Below, piece after piece: positions 55,398 through 64,000 of a stretch of 64,000 nt of DNA (position 1 is the first letter of the stretch; every line of letters begins with the position of its first letter). The notes under the pieces were generated by a model that saw nothing but the letters and a program-made list of their open reading frames with translations, had not been told where the DNA came from and searched no databases. The DNA is taken from contig JADJMO010000039.1 of assembly GCA_016709545.1 (NCBI GenBank), forward strand, positions 1-64,000. The letters run 5' to 3'. The DNA comes from Myxococcales bacterium. Lineage in GTDB: Bacteria; Myxococcota_A; Polyangia; Polyangiales; JADJMO01. A program made the translations under genes and the position numbers.

Positions 55398-57095
55398 ATG
55401 CCCCATCCGATGTTCGCGCGCGCCTACACCCGTGAGCTCGAGGCCCTCTGGTCGGGCCTCGCGCGGGTTTCGGCCCGGTTTCCCCGGCTGGAACACGTCC
55501 TCCAGCGGGACGCCGATCCGCGCATGCAGCGGCTCGTGCAGGGCGCGGCCTACCTCTTCGCGCAGGTCCGCGAGAAGCTCGCTGACGAGTTGCCCGAGGT
55601 CGGTGATGTGCTCGTGGCGCGTGCGCTGCCAGGTGTCCTCCGGGGCCTGCCGAGTGCCACGGTCGTGGAGCTCGGCGCGAGCGCAGCGGCCCGTCGCGTG
55701 GCGGTCGTGCCGGCCGGGTCCACCTTGCTCGTGCGCAAGGGCAGGGACACGCTGCGGTTCACCAGCGCGTGGGATTGCACAGTTCATCCCCGGGTCGCCG
55801 GGACCAGCGTCGTCCGCGATGCGACCGGCGCCCAGCGGTTCGAGATCGCCCTGCGCGGTGCGGGGACCCTCGAGGCCACCGTCCCCGGCGAGCTCACCCT
55901 GTTTTTCGGGCACCCCGATCGGAAGCTGTCGCTCGCCATCGCCCGTGCGCTCGCGCTCGCGCCCGAGGTCCGCCTGCGCGCGAGCCGACGCGGCCGCCTC
56001 CCCGTCGAGACGACGGTCCGAGCCGCGATCCGTGTCCGCGGTCTGGACGCGCCCGACCGCGTCTTCCCCGGGCGATCCGAGCGCTTCCGCTCGAGCACGC
56101 TGCTCCGCGAGCTGGCCGTGTTCCCGGAGAAGCACGCCTTCGTGACGCTGCAGCTCCCCCCTCGCTTCCGGGAGGAGATCGGCGAGCACGAGACCCTCGC
56201 CCTCGAGGTGGACCTGCCGTTCGCCGTCGCCGGGGCCGAGCTGCTCGACGCCACGCACGTGCGGACCTGCTGCGTGCCGATGGTCAACGTGTTCGGCGCC
56301 GACACGGGCGTCCTGCGCGGCGTGCGAGCGCCCACGCTGCCCCTACGGTCCGCGGAGGTCCCTCACGCCGAGCCGTACGAGGTGGAGCGGGTGGTCCTCG
56401 ATCCGGGAGTCCCCGCCGAGACCGTCGTGCCGAGCTGGGAGCACGACTTCGTCGACGGGACGGGCACGATCCTCCACCGAGTCCTCCGCCGTCGAGCGTC
56501 CCACGGCGAGGGCGCGGAATGGTCGGTGGCCTTCCTCGGCGAGAGGTCCTTCCAGGAGCCCGTGCCGCTCCGACCGGTGCGGGTGGAGTTCCTGGCGAGC
56601 GATGGTGCGCGCACGAGCGGTCTGGGCATCGGTGACGTGACCGGCACCGTGGGCGGTGTCACCGCCGTGAACGTCACGCGTGTGACCCAGGCCGTGCTGC
56701 CCGCCTCCGACCGCGAGATCGCGTGGCGCTCGAGCGCACACGCACGGATGGCCGCGGGCACCCTCGCCGACCTCGGCCACCTGCGCGCGTTCCTCGAGGT
56801 CAACGATCCGCTGCGGCTCGTCTCCCCCGAGACCCTGCAGGCGAGCGCGCACGAGCGCGTGCATCGCCTCGACGCCGACGGCGACCTCCAGTGGGGCGAC
56901 CACTACCGGATCGACCTCGACGGCGAGTCGCTCGGTGGGGTGGGTGCGGTCCACGTGCTCGCCCACGCGCTCCACGCGGCGCTTGCCGAGCGCACCGAGC
57001 TCTCTCGCTTCGTCACCCTCGACGTCCACGACGGCGACCAGACCGTGCGTCGTCCCGCCTGCACCGGCGAGCGGGCGCCATTTCCATTCGGCTGA
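55398..57095 (+). CDS. tssF: TssF baseplate protein
   Basis: 565 residues from ATG 55398. The N-terminus has the TssF pattern: YTRELEALWSGLARVSARFP, then DPRMQRLVQGAAYLFAQVRE, VGDVLVARALPGVLRGLPSA. The C-terminal part has the expected WRSSAHARMAAGTLADLGHL and a final TLDVHDGDQTVRRPACTGER stretch. TssF binds TssE, TssG and TssK in the wedge of the T6SS baseplate in the cytoplasm. First gene of the structural operon, with a candidate sigma-54 promoter. Slightly shorter than the common 590-620 residues. Confidence 0.85.
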   Translation: MPHPMFARAYTRELEALWSGLARVSARFPRLEHVLQRDADPRMQRLVQGAAYLFAQVREKLADELPEVGDVLVARALPGVLRGLPSATVVELGASAAARRVAVVPAGSTLLVRKGRDTLRFTSAWDCTVHPRVAGTSVVRDATGAQRFEIALRGAGTLEATVPGELTLFFGHPDRKLSLAIARALALAPEVRLRASRRGRLPVETTVRAAIRVRGLDAPDRVFPGRSERFRSSTLLRELAVFPEKHAFVTLQLPPRFREEIGEHETLALEVDLPFAVAGAELLDATHVRTCCVPMVNVFGADTGVLRGVRAPTLPLRSAEVPHAEPYEVERVVLDPGVPAETVVPSWEHDFVDGTGTILHRVLRRRASHGEGAEWSVAFLGERSFQEPVPLRPVRVEFLASDGARTSGLGIGDVTGTVGGVTAVNVTRVTQAVLPASDREIAWRSSAHARMAAGTLADLGHLRAFLEVNDPLRLVSPETLQASAHERVHRLDADGDLQWGDHYRIDLDGESLGGVGAVHVLAHALHAALAERTELSRFVTLDVHDGDQTVRRPACTGERAPFPFG

Positions 57096-57105
57096 AGGAG
57101 TCCTC

Positions 57106-57597
57106 GTGAGCTCGTTCCAGTTCTACGGCAAGATCAAGGGGAAGAAGCAGGGCGCCTTCAAGGGCGAGTCGAAGCGCGAGTCGCGCACCGACTGGTTCGA
57201 GGGCGTCGCGCTCCGCTACAAGTCGTTCGTGCCGACCGAGGCCACGCAGGGCGTCGCGGCCGGAAGGGTGCGGCACGAGCCGGTCGTCGTCACCAAGGAC
57301 TGGGGCGAGTGCTCGCCGCAGATCCTCCAGGCCATGTGGGACGACGAGGTGCTCGACGAGGTCGTGTTCGAGTTCGTCGAGGCCGACGGCCTCGGCAACC
57401 CCGAGGCCGTGTACGAGACCATCACGCTGCGCAAGGCCACCGTCGTCTCGGTCGAGCGACACACCGACAAGCTGCGCGCGAACGCGGCAGAGGGGGAGGC
57501 GGCCACGCGCGAGCTCGAGGACGTGGGGTTCAAGTTCGAGGAGATCGTCGTCAAGAACGTGCGCGGCAAGACGGTCGCCCAGTTCAGTCGAGGCTGA
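57106..57597 (+). CDS. hcp: Hcp (TssD) tube protein
   Basis: 163 residues from GTG 57106, with AGGAG five bases upstream. Segments SSFQFYGKIKGKKQGAFKGE, a charged loop SKRESRTDWFEG, and the late strands VGFKFEEIVVKNVRGKTVA match the Hcp fold that stacks into hexameric rings and is propelled out of the cell. Length is standard. Sits between tssF and tssE with 2-10 base gaps. Confidence 0.85.
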   Translation: MSSFQFYGKIKGKKQGAFKGESKRESRTDWFEGVALRYKSFVPTEATQGVAAGRVRHEPVVVTKDWGECSPQILQAMWDDEVLDEVVFEFVEADGLGNPEAVYETITLRKATVVSVERHTDKLRANAAEGEAATRELEDVGFKFEEIVVKNVRGKTVAQFSRG

Positions 57598-57599
57598 GC

Positions 57600-57992
57600 A
57601 TGCGGTCCCTCCTCACCGAGCTCTCCGCGGACGCGAGCCCCTCGCGGGACGCGAGCCGGGCGCTGCGCGACGACGTCCTCGGCAACCTCGAGGCGCTCTG
57701 CCGGACGAGGCGCGGCTCGTCGCTGGTCTCACCGGGGTTCGGCATGGTCGACGTGCTCGGGGTGTTCCGGTCGTCCGATCGCGGCGCCGAGCACGTGCGC
57801 AAGGCGCTCGAGGACGCGGTGCGGGCCTTCGAGCCGCGGCTCCACCGGCCTCGCGTCCAGCAGCTCCCGTCCGAGGACTCCGACCTCACGCTCCGCTTCG
57901 AGATCACCGGCGAGATCGTGGTCGGCGTTCGATCGACCCCCGTTCGCTTCGAGACCACCTACGACGCGGCCGTGACCGCGACGGTGCGCTGA
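57600..57992 (+). CDS. tssE: TssE (gp25-like) baseplate protein
   Basis: 130 residues from ATG 57600. DDVLGNLEALCRTRRGSSLV, SPGFGMVDV and the C-terminal LTLRFEITGEIVV pattern define the GPW/gp25 family. TssE anchors the sheath to the baseplate. Its stop overlaps the next ATG (TGATG). Confidence 0.85.
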   Translation: MRSLLTELSADASPSRDASRALRDDVLGNLEALCRTRRGSSLVSPGFGMVDVLGVFRSSDRGAEHVRKALEDAVRAFEPRLHRPRVQQLPSEDSDLTLRFEITGEIVVGVRSTPVRFETTYDAAVTATVR

Positions 57993-59647
57993 TGCGGGCG
58001 CTCCCTCGCCTCGACGTGGGACGGCTGCTCGGCGAGGCGCGCCGCTTCGCGGAGGGCAATCTGCGGATCGCCGCCGCCCTCCGCGATCCACCCGACGATC
58101 CCTGGGTGGAGCGCTTGCTCGACGGCGTGGGCTACCTGGCCGGGGTCTCGCTCGATCAGATCGATCGCCTCCAGGCCGGCGTGTTCCAGTCCGTGACCGA
58201 CGCCGTCGCTCCCGAGCTCGCGCGTCCGACGCCGGCCTTCTGCCTCGTCCAGGCCAGCGCCGAGGCGCCGCGCGTGGTCGAGGCCGGCGCCGAGCTCGAG
58301 TCCGATCCGGTCGACGGCGTTCGCTGCCGGTTCCGGGTTCTCGACGGGCTCCACGTGGGGACGGTGCGGATCGCGCACGCGCACCAGACGCTCGTCTCCG
58401 GCGTCGGAAGCCTCGAGCTCACGCTCCGGGCTCCGGCCGGCCAGCAGACGCTGGTCGACGCGCTCGCGGGGCCGCTCACGCTCCATGTGACGACCGACAC
58501 GCGCGACGGACTCACGCTGCTGCACTGGCTCGGTCATCGGTGCGATCGCGTCGAGGTCCAGGTCGGCGCACGCAGCGAGGTCCTCGGTCGGGTCCGGCGA
58601 CCGGGTCTCGAGGGCGTCGACGCGGCGCTGCCCGCGCCCGACGGTCCGCGCCCGGTGTTCGCCCCCCTGCGCCTCTACGCGGTGGCCCCCACCCGCTTCT
58701 CCTTCCTCCAGGTGGACGACCCTCGCCCCGTGCTGCGCGCACTCGGCGCGGACGACGTGGCGGTCCTCCGCTTCGTGTTCCGCACGCCCCCACCGCTGGT
58801 GCAGCTCCCCGAGGTGCACCTCGATCGCGTCCTCGCGGCCAACCTGTTCGAGGCCTCCTCCGAGCCGTTGACGATGGACGCTGCCCGGTGCGAGGCCGCC
58901 CTGCGGGTCGCGGGCTCGCCGGCGCGCGCCAGCGGCGTCTACGCCGTCACGCGGGTGCGCGCTGCGGCGCGCGGGCTCGACCGCGTCGTCGAGGTCGCGC
59001 CCACCCGGCGACAGGAGGCGGTCCAGACCGACCCCGTCCATCCGCTCCGCTACCAGCTGGTCAACCGACCCGTCCCGTCCGGGGCGGGGAACGACGTCCG
59101 CGTGTGGCTCCAGGTCGCCGCCGAGGCGCCGTACGTCGTCCGCGCGGAGCTCCTCGCCCACGACGGCGCCGCGGCCTCCGCGGTGCCGGCCGGTGGTCTG
59201 CGCGGAGCGGGACTGCGCTCGGTGGCTCGTCCCACGCCGTACGTGCCCGCAGCCCACGGTCCGGCCCTCGCGCGCAGGACTCTGCGCCAGGCGGCGCTCT
59301 CGACTGGGACCACCGACGTCCTCGCGCGCGTGGTCGAGCACCTCCTCACCGCCGGTGTGCCCCGCGACGTCTCGCCGGAGCGTCACGACGCCTTCCTCGC
59401 CCGGGTGCGCGCGATCACGCGGGCCTCGCTCGGGCCGGCGAAGCGTCGACACGGCGCGGGCGTGGTCTTCGGCGTCGAGCTCCGGCTCGAGGTCGACGCC
59501 GAGCCGTTCCTCGGGCTGGGTGACCTCGGGCTGTTCGGCGCGTGCCTCTTCGCCTCGTCGACCACGACGGTCGCGACCAACGAGTTCTTCCGGCTGACCC
59601 TGGTCGCTCCACGCGCGGATTTCGTAGAATCCTGGGAGACCCCGTGA
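57992..59647 (+). CDS. Second TssF-like protein
   Basis: 551 residues from ATG 57992. The N-terminus repeats the TssF plan: LLGEARRFAEGNLRIAAALR, DPWVERLLDGVGYLAGVSL, VTDAVAPELARPTPAFCLVQ. The rest is diverged from tssF at 55398, but strands near the end (GVVFGVELRLEVDAEPFLGL, LFGACLFAS, FFRLTLVA) resemble the TssF C-terminus. It sits where tssF normally lies, between tssE and tssG. It may be the true TssF or a second wedge subunit; a heterodimer with the first copy is plausible because each wedge holds two TssF chains. Confidence 0.7.
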   Translation: MRALPRLDVGRLLGEARRFAEGNLRIAAALRDPPDDPWVERLLDGVGYLAGVSLDQIDRLQAGVFQSVTDAVAPELARPTPAFCLVQASAEAPRVVEAGAELESDPVDGVRCRFRVLDGLHVGTVRIAHAHQTLVSGVGSLELTLRAPAGQQTLVDALAGPLTLHVTTDTRDGLTLLHWLGHRCDRVEVQVGARSEVLGRVRRPGLEGVDAALPAPDGPRPVFAPLRLYAVAPTRFSFLQVDDPRPVLRALGADDVAVLRFVFRTPPPLVQLPEVHLDRVLAANLFEASSEPLTMDAARCEAALRVAGSPARASGVYAVTRVRAAARGLDRVVEVAPTRRQEAVQTDPVHPLRYQLVNRPVPSGAGNDVRVWLQVAAEAPYVVRAELLAHDGAAASAVPAGGLRGAGLRSVARPTPYVPAAHGPALARRTLRQAALSTGTTDVLARVVEHLLTAGVPRDVSPERHDAFLARVRAITRASLGPAKRRHGAGVVFGVELRLEVDAEPFLGLGDLGLFGACLFASSTTTVATNEFFRLTLVAPRADFVESWETP

Positions 59648-60639
59648 GCGCGCTGCGAGCTCTCGCCGCGCAGGCGTCGCGCTTCGACTTCGTCGCGCTC
59701 GTGCGGGCCGCCGAGCGCGTGCTCGGTCGCGCTGCCGGGGAGTTCCTGCGCGTGACCCACGATCCGCGCCTCCAGTTCCAGCCCCGCGACGTGGTGGATG
59801 CGGAGGTCGCGGGCGAGGTCTTCCACGTCCGCACTTCCTTCCTCGGTCTGTACGGCGCGGCCTCACCCCTGCCGATGACGGTGAGCGAGGCCGTGCTGCA
59901 CGCGGAGCACGACGAGGAGGTCGGGCCGCTGGCGGCGGTCCTCGACGTCCTGCACACCCGGGCGCTGCTGCTGCTGTACGAGGCCTCGACGAAGTACGCC
60001 CCTGCACCGCGTCCGTCGCCGACCGACGCGATGGCCCTCCGTCTCCGCACGCTCTCCGGCATCGATCCCTGGGCCGAGCGTTCGCAACCGGGGCTCGCTC
60101 CGGACGTCGCGGCCGGCCTCTCGGACTACCGCAAGGGGCAGGTCGCGCCCGTGGAGGCCGCGCTGCTCCAGGAGCTCCTCGTGCACCTGCTGCCCGGCCT
60201 GCCGGTCGTCGTCCGGCCGCGCGCGGTGCGGGAGGTCGAGATGGGGGAAGGGGACTCGCCCATCCTCGGCGACCCACGGTGCCGGCTCGGCGAGGGGCTC
60301 GTGTGCGGCGTGGGCTCGACGGACGTCGCGGGGCTCGTCCGCATCGAGGTCGGTCCGGTCGGACGCGCCGAGCTCGACGCGCTCCTGCCGGAGCGACCGC
60401 GGTGGACGGCGTTTCGCGAGGCGGTCGCCTGGCTGGTCGCCGACGCGGTCGACGTCGAGCTGGTCGTGCTGGTTCGCGGAGGAGAGACGCCGATGACGAC
60501 CCTGGGCGGTGGCGCGGGCTCGGTGTTGGGGGTGGACGCGCTCGTGGCCGCCGACCGGAGCACGCCGGTGCGCGTCACGATCCCGCTCGCCGACGGAGCG
60601 ACGGCGGCCGACTGCGTGTATCGCGAGGTGACGTCGTGA
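59644..60639 (+). CDS. tssG: TssG baseplate protein
   Basis: 331 residues from GTG 59644, overlapping the previous stop. RFDFVALVRAAERVLG, RVTHDPRLQFQPRDVVDAEV, VRTSFLGLYGAASPLPMTVS are the TssG signature. It continues with the LSDYRKGQVAPVEAALLQEL-type helix and a C-terminal beta region. TssG links two TssF chains in the baseplate wedge. Confidence 0.9.
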   Translation: MSALRALAAQASRFDFVALVRAAERVLGRAAGEFLRVTHDPRLQFQPRDVVDAEVAGEVFHVRTSFLGLYGAASPLPMTVSEAVLHAEHDEEVGPLAAVLDVLHTRALLLLYEASTKYAPAPRPSPTDAMALRLRTLSGIDPWAERSQPGLAPDVAAGLSDYRKGQVAPVEAALLQELLVHLLPGLPVVVRPRAVREVEMGEGDSPILGDPRCRLGEGLVCGVGSTDVAGLVRIEVGPVGRAELDALLPERPRWTAFREAVAWLVADAVDVELVVLVRGGETPMTTLGGGAGSVLGVDALVAADRSTPVRVTIPLADGATAADCVYREVTS

Positions 60640-61835
60640 GCCCCATCGACGAGGACTACGCCGACGCCGTGCGAGCGGTGCGCGACGAGCTCGGGGCGTG
60701 GCTCGCCGATCCCGCGCAGCCGGTGGGGAGTGCGCGCGCGCTGCTGCGCGACCTGCATCGCCCCGGGGTGCGCGACCTGCGGGTGCTGACGTGGACGGCG
60801 CTCGTCGAGGTGCGCGAGGCGCCCTCGCCGGAGGCTCTCGCCGTGCTCACCCAGGCGCTGGGAGGTGGCGGAACGCTCCTGCCCGCGAAGAAGTCGGCAC
60901 AGCACGACGCGCTGTCGTTCCTCTACGAGCGGCTCGGTCTGCTCCTCCAGGGCACGTCGTCCGACCCCGGGGCGTGGAGGCTCGCGATCGAAGAGCTGGA
61001 GCGCGCGACGGAGGACGCGCTCGGTCCCGACGTGCCGCGCGCGACCGCGTTGCGGAGCCGGCTGGACGAGATGCTGGGCGCGCGAGCGCTCCCGGGTCCA
61101 ACTCCCGGCGAGGACGGCGGGAGCGAGGAGAGCCTCGCCCGCGAGGCCCGGCGTCTCCGCGAGACGCGCCCGGCCGACCCGCTCGGATACCTGCTCGCGC
61201 GTCGCGCTGCCTGGCTGCGCATCGTCGGGCCACCCCCGGTCCGCGACGGACGGACCTTCGCCGCGCCGCCGCGCCCGGCGCTGCGAGCTGCCGTCGAGAA
61301 TCGAAAGGACCCACGGCGTGCCGTCGAGGCCTGCGAGGCGGCCGTGGCGAGCGATCCCCTGTGGCTCGACCCGCATCGCCACACGGTGACCGCGCTCCGC
61401 GCGACGGGGCACGACGAGGCGGCGCGCGCCGTCGAGCTCGAGGTGCGAGCCTTCGTCCTGCGACACCCGTGGCTCGTGGCGCTCTCGTTCAGCGACGGGA
61501 GCCCGGGCGCCGACGCCGCCACGAGGGCGTGGCTCGACACGCTCGATCCACCCGTGGCCGAGCCGGCCGCTGGACCCCGCGGCGATCTCCTCTCGGCGCT
61601 CGCCGAGGCCCGCCGACGGCTCTCGGCCGACGACGCGAGCGGTGCGCTGGCCCTCGTGCGTCGAGCGATCGCGCTGGAGACGACCGACGCCGCACGGTAC
61701 GAGCCGCACCTCTTCGCCGAGCTCTACTCCCTCGGGATCGACGTGCTGTCGCGGCCGGGCGCCGCCGCGGAGCCCCTCCGCTCCGCGCTCACCGCGGCCT
61801 GGACGGCCCGTCGCTGGCAGGTGGACCATGACTGA
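60636..61835 (+). CDS. tssA: TssA (VasJ-type) assembly protein
   Basis: 399 residues from GTG 60636. The N-terminal ImpA-like region includes QPVGSARALLRDLHRPGVRD and LRVLTWTALVEV. The C-terminal half has SDPLWLDPHRHTVTALRATG and ALSFSDGSPGADAATRAWLD, typical of VasJ-class TssA, which organises sheath assembly or the distal end. Its stop lies inside the next gene (8-base overlap). Confidence 0.8.
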   Translation: MSPIDEDYADAVRAVRDELGAWLADPAQPVGSARALLRDLHRPGVRDLRVLTWTALVEVREAPSPEALAVLTQALGGGGTLLPAKKSAQHDALSFLYERLGLLLQGTSSDPGAWRLAIEELERATEDALGPDVPRATALRSRLDEMLGARALPGPTPGEDGGSEESLAREARRLRETRPADPLGYLLARRAAWLRIVGPPPVRDGRTFAAPPRPALRAAVENRKDPRRAVEACEAAVASDPLWLDPHRHTVTALRATGHDEAARAVELEVRAFVLRHPWLVALSFSDGSPGADAATRAWLDTLDPPVAEPAAGPRGDLLSALAEARRRLSADDASGALALVRRAIALETTDAARYEPHLFAELYSLGIDVLSRPGAAAEPLRSALTAAWTARRWQVDHD

Positions 61836-62958
61836 GTTCCGCGCCCCGCGTCTCCCCGCGGTGGCCTGGCGAGCCGCGCTCGAAGCCCTGGCCGACGTCC
61901 ACGCCACGGGAACTCCCCTCGACCTCGCGGCCGACGTCCTCGTCGCCGAGATCGACGCCCGCATCGGCGCCCAGCTCGACGTCATCCTCCACGCCCCGGC
62001 CTACCAGCGCCTCGAGGCGGCGTGGCGAGGCCTGGCCTTCGTCGTGGAGCGCGTGGACTTCGCGGAGAACGTGCAGGTGCACGCCTGGAACGCGCGCCTC
62101 GAGGAGATCGCGGACGATCTCGACGCGGCGCCGGCGGCGCTGCGCACCAGCCTGTTCCGCTGGGTCTTCACCGAGGAGTTCGGCCAGTACGGAGGCACCC
62201 CCTACGCCGCCGTCCTCGTCGACCACGCCTTCGGTCCCGGTCCGCGCGACGTGTCGATCCTGCGGGCGTTCGCCGCGATCGGAGCGATGGCGCACGCACC
62301 GTTCTTCGTCACCGCGAGCCCGGCCCTCCTGGGGCTGCGCTCGTTCGACGAGCTCCCCGGCCTCCGTGACCTCGCACCGCTGGGGGACGACCTCCGCACC
62401 GCTCGCTTCCGCGCGCTCCGCGAGTCGGCGGACGCGCGCTACCTCGGCGTGCTGCTGCCGCGGATGCTCCTGCGCCGTCCCTTCCGCGAGGAGGACGCCG
62501 AGCGGCTCGTCTACACCGAGCAGGTCGTCGAGAGCGGTCACGCGCTGTTCGGCAGTCCCGTGTCCCTCTACCAGCCGCGCTCCTTCGGGGCGAGCGCGCG
62601 CGGCAAGGCGGCTTCGCTGGACGACAAGCTCGGCGCTCAGTTCCCGTACCTGTTCATCGCCTGCCGCATCGCGCACTACGTGAAGGTGCTGCAGCGCGAC
62701 CTCCTCGGGGGCGCGCACAGCCCGCTGCAGGTCCAGGAGCGGCTCAATGCCTGGCTCGGCGAGCTCGTCGTCGACATGAACACGCTCACGCCGGCCCTGC
62801 GAGCCCGCTATCCGCTGCGGCGCGGGGCCGTCACCGTGGCGCCCATCGAGGGGCAGCCCGGCTGGTACCAGACCGAGATCAAGCTGCAGCCGCACCTCCG
62901 TTACATGGGCGCGGCCGTGAACCTCGCGGTCACGAGTCGCATGGAGACCCCCCGATGA
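61828..62958 (+). CDS. Short TssC-like sheath protein
   Basis: 376 residues from ATG 61828. APAYQRLEAAWRGLAFVVER is the TssC/VipB signature. YAAVLVDHAFGPGPRDVSIL and the middle region FVTASPALLGLRSFDELPGL follow, then LGVLLPRMLLRRPF and a C-terminal AHYVKVLQRDLLG. Full TssC has about 490-500 residues and pairs with TssB; this copy is some 110 residues shorter and has no tssB beside it. It is probably a sheath paralog or a cap, with the canonical tssBC to the right of the window. Confidence 0.8.
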   Translation: MTEFRAPRLPAVAWRAALEALADVHATGTPLDLAADVLVAEIDARIGAQLDVILHAPAYQRLEAAWRGLAFVVERVDFAENVQVHAWNARLEEIADDLDAAPAALRTSLFRWVFTEEFGQYGGTPYAAVLVDHAFGPGPRDVSILRAFAAIGAMAHAPFFVTASPALLGLRSFDELPGLRDLAPLGDDLRTARFRALRESADARYLGVLLPRMLLRRPFREEDAERLVYTEQVVESGHALFGSPVSLYQPRSFGASARGKAASLDDKLGAQFPYLFIACRIAHYVKVLQRDLLGGAHSPLQVQERLNAWLGELVVDMNTLTPALRARYPLRRGAVTVAPIEGQPGWYQTEIKLQPHLRYMGAAVNLAVTSRMETPR

Positions 62959-62974
62959 CCAGGAGCCCACGCTG

Positions 62975-63364
62975 ATGCCGAAGCTCGTCGTCCTCGGAGC
63001 GACCCTCGAGTGCTCGATGGGTACGGCCCCCGCGAAGCTGAACGTGCTTCCCGCGGACATGATCGACGCGACCGACGTGCCCGCGGCGAGCATCCAGGCG
63101 CACGTGCCGAACACGAACGTGCCGCCGTTCGCGATGTGTCGTTCCCCCTCCAATCCCCAGGTGGCCGCCGCGACCGCCGCGGCGAGCGGTGTCCTCACCC
63201 CCCAGCCCTGTCTGCCCGTGCTCGCGGCGCCGTGGAGCCCTGGCGCCAAGCACGTCACCGTGGCCGGGCAGCCAGCCCTCACAGCCGATTCGCAGTGCGC
63301 CTGCAACTGGGCCGGACAGATCCGGATCACCGACCCCGGACAGACCGACGTCGACGTGGACTGA
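62975..63364 (+). CDS. PAAR-like DUF4280 protein (T6SS spike tip)
   Basis: 129 residues from ATG 62975, with AGGAG upstream. LVVLGATLECSMGTAPAKLN and CRSPSNPQVAAATAAASG are the DUF4280 pattern, and the late Cys pair in TADSQCACNWAGQIRI completes it. DUF4280 proteins form a PAAR-like cone that caps VgrG. It lies in the core operon rather than next to vgrG. Confidence 0.8.
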   Translation: MPKLVVLGATLECSMGTAPAKLNVLPADMIDATDVPAASIQAHVPNTNVPPFAMCRSPSNPQVAAATAAASGVLTPQPCLPVLAAPWSPGAKHVTVAGQPALTADSQCACNWAGQIRITDPGQTDVDVD

Positions 63365-63395
63365 AGCGAGAAAGCCGAGCCGAGAAGGAAAACGG

Positions 63396-64000
63396 ATGAA
63401 CACACCGCGCAAGCCGCTCTGGGCCCGAGGCCTCGCCCTCCTCCCCCAGCACTTCCAGTTCCAGGATCGCTACCACGAGGACCTCGTCGGCTTCCGGCTG
63501 GGCGCGCTCGTCGACCACGGCTTCGGCCTGGTCGACCTGCAGATCGACGAGCCGGCGCTGGCGCGCGGCGAGGTGAAGATCGAGCGCGCGACGGCGCTGT
63601 TCCCCGACGGGACGGTGGTGGACGTCCGCGAGAACTCGGTGCCGACGCGGGCCCTCGACCCGAACGTCCGGGAGGCCGTCGACCTCTTCCTCGGCATCAC
63701 CAAGCAGGGCGCCGAGCGCAGCGGCACCCTCCCGCCGCGGCTCGTCACGGACCGCACGCGGGTCCAGGATCAGGTCACGGGCCTCTCGCCGGTCGAGGTC
63801 GACTGGGTCCGACCCTACCCGGTCATCCTGCTCTCCACCGACAACCTCGCCGCGTTCGACGTGCTGCCGATCGGTCGCGTGGTGCGGGGACCCGGGCAGG
63901 AGTTCGTCCTGTCGCCGGAGTTCATCCCGCCGAGCCTCCGCGTCCGCGGGGCGTCCGCGCTCTTCGTCGGTCTCCGTCGCGTGCGCCACGCCCTGACCGC
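63396..64000 (+). CDS. tssK: TssK baseplate protein, partial (cut by window end)
   Basis: The first 201 residues are present from ATG 63396 (GAAGGA nine bases upstream). LWARGLALLPQHFQFQDRYH is the diagnostic TssK N-terminus; VDLQIDEPALARGEVKIERA and LFPDGTVVDV follow. Full TssK is about 440 residues. It connects the baseplate to the membrane complex. The reading frame is open to the window end. Confidence 0.9.
   Translation, partial: MNTPRKPLWARGLALLPQHFQFQDRYHEDLVGFRLGALVDHGFGLVDLQIDEPALARGEVKIERATALFPDGTVVDVRENSVPTRALDPNVREAVDLFLGITKQGAERSGTLPPRLVTDRTRVQDQVTGLSPVEVDWVRPYPVILLSTDNLAAFDVLPIGRVVRGPGQEFVLSPEFIPPSLRVRGASALFVGLRRVRHALT

Overview
The window reads as chromosomal DNA of a high-GC Gram-negative bacterium, most likely a myxobacterium-like (Myxococcota/Polyangiales) organism. 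The evidence is the strong G/C bias at third codon positions on the right, the eukaryotic-type Ser/Thr kinase with a transmembrane anchor, FHA and sigma-54 activator genes, TPR proteins of the kind common in that group, and many Cys- or Gly-rich lipoproteins. The taxonomic call is inference; no rRNA or tRNA gene was recognised.

Left half (1 to about 36.6 kb): an accessory defence island of somewhat lower, uneven GC. From the left: the end of an unknown two-gene unit (membrane coiled-coil protein plus partner, minus strand); an HhH-GPD DNA glycosylase-like gene; a small helical gene; a plus-strand cassette of SNF2/DUF3883 helicase, DUF1156 adenine methylase and DUF499 ATPase (DISARM-type components); then, on the minus strand, a GmrSD-like DUF262/HNH nuclease, a Druantia type III pair (druH-druE), and below it an undescribed pair ending in an ATPase-protein kinase fusion. 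A plus-strand giant gene joins HIT, phospholipase D, SF2 helicase, S24 peptidase and McrA-like segments. Most genes here are split by single-base frame breaks, often at short homopolymers. The protein sequence resumes intact after each break, so I treat them as probable sequence errors and give the spans of the repaired genes. Break positions and the ends of these genes are approximate.

Right half (36.6 to 64 kb): a type VI secretion (T6SS) region. It starts with an FHA sigma-54 activator facing a PpkA-like kinase, followed by secreted or outer-membrane proteins including two of three paralogous glycine-rich lipoproteins, an FHA protein, a lipoprotein, a VgrG with a peptidoglycan-binding tail, and a candidate effector. 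A SUMF1-like lipoprotein and the third glycine-rich lipoprotein lie on the opposite strand. The structural operon then runs tssF, hcp, tssE, a second tssF-like gene, tssG, tssA, a tssC-like gene, a PAAR-like DUF4280 gene and tssK, which is cut by the window edge. No tssB, full-length tssC, tssH, tssJ, tssL or tssM is seen; they may lie to the right.

Three T6SS promoter regions (before the kinase, the FHA gene and tssF) share clusters of a GGTGCACC-type motif and a candidate -24/-12 element. With the activator gene sitting beside the first cluster, this suggests one sigma-54 regulon linking signalling, effector and structural genes.
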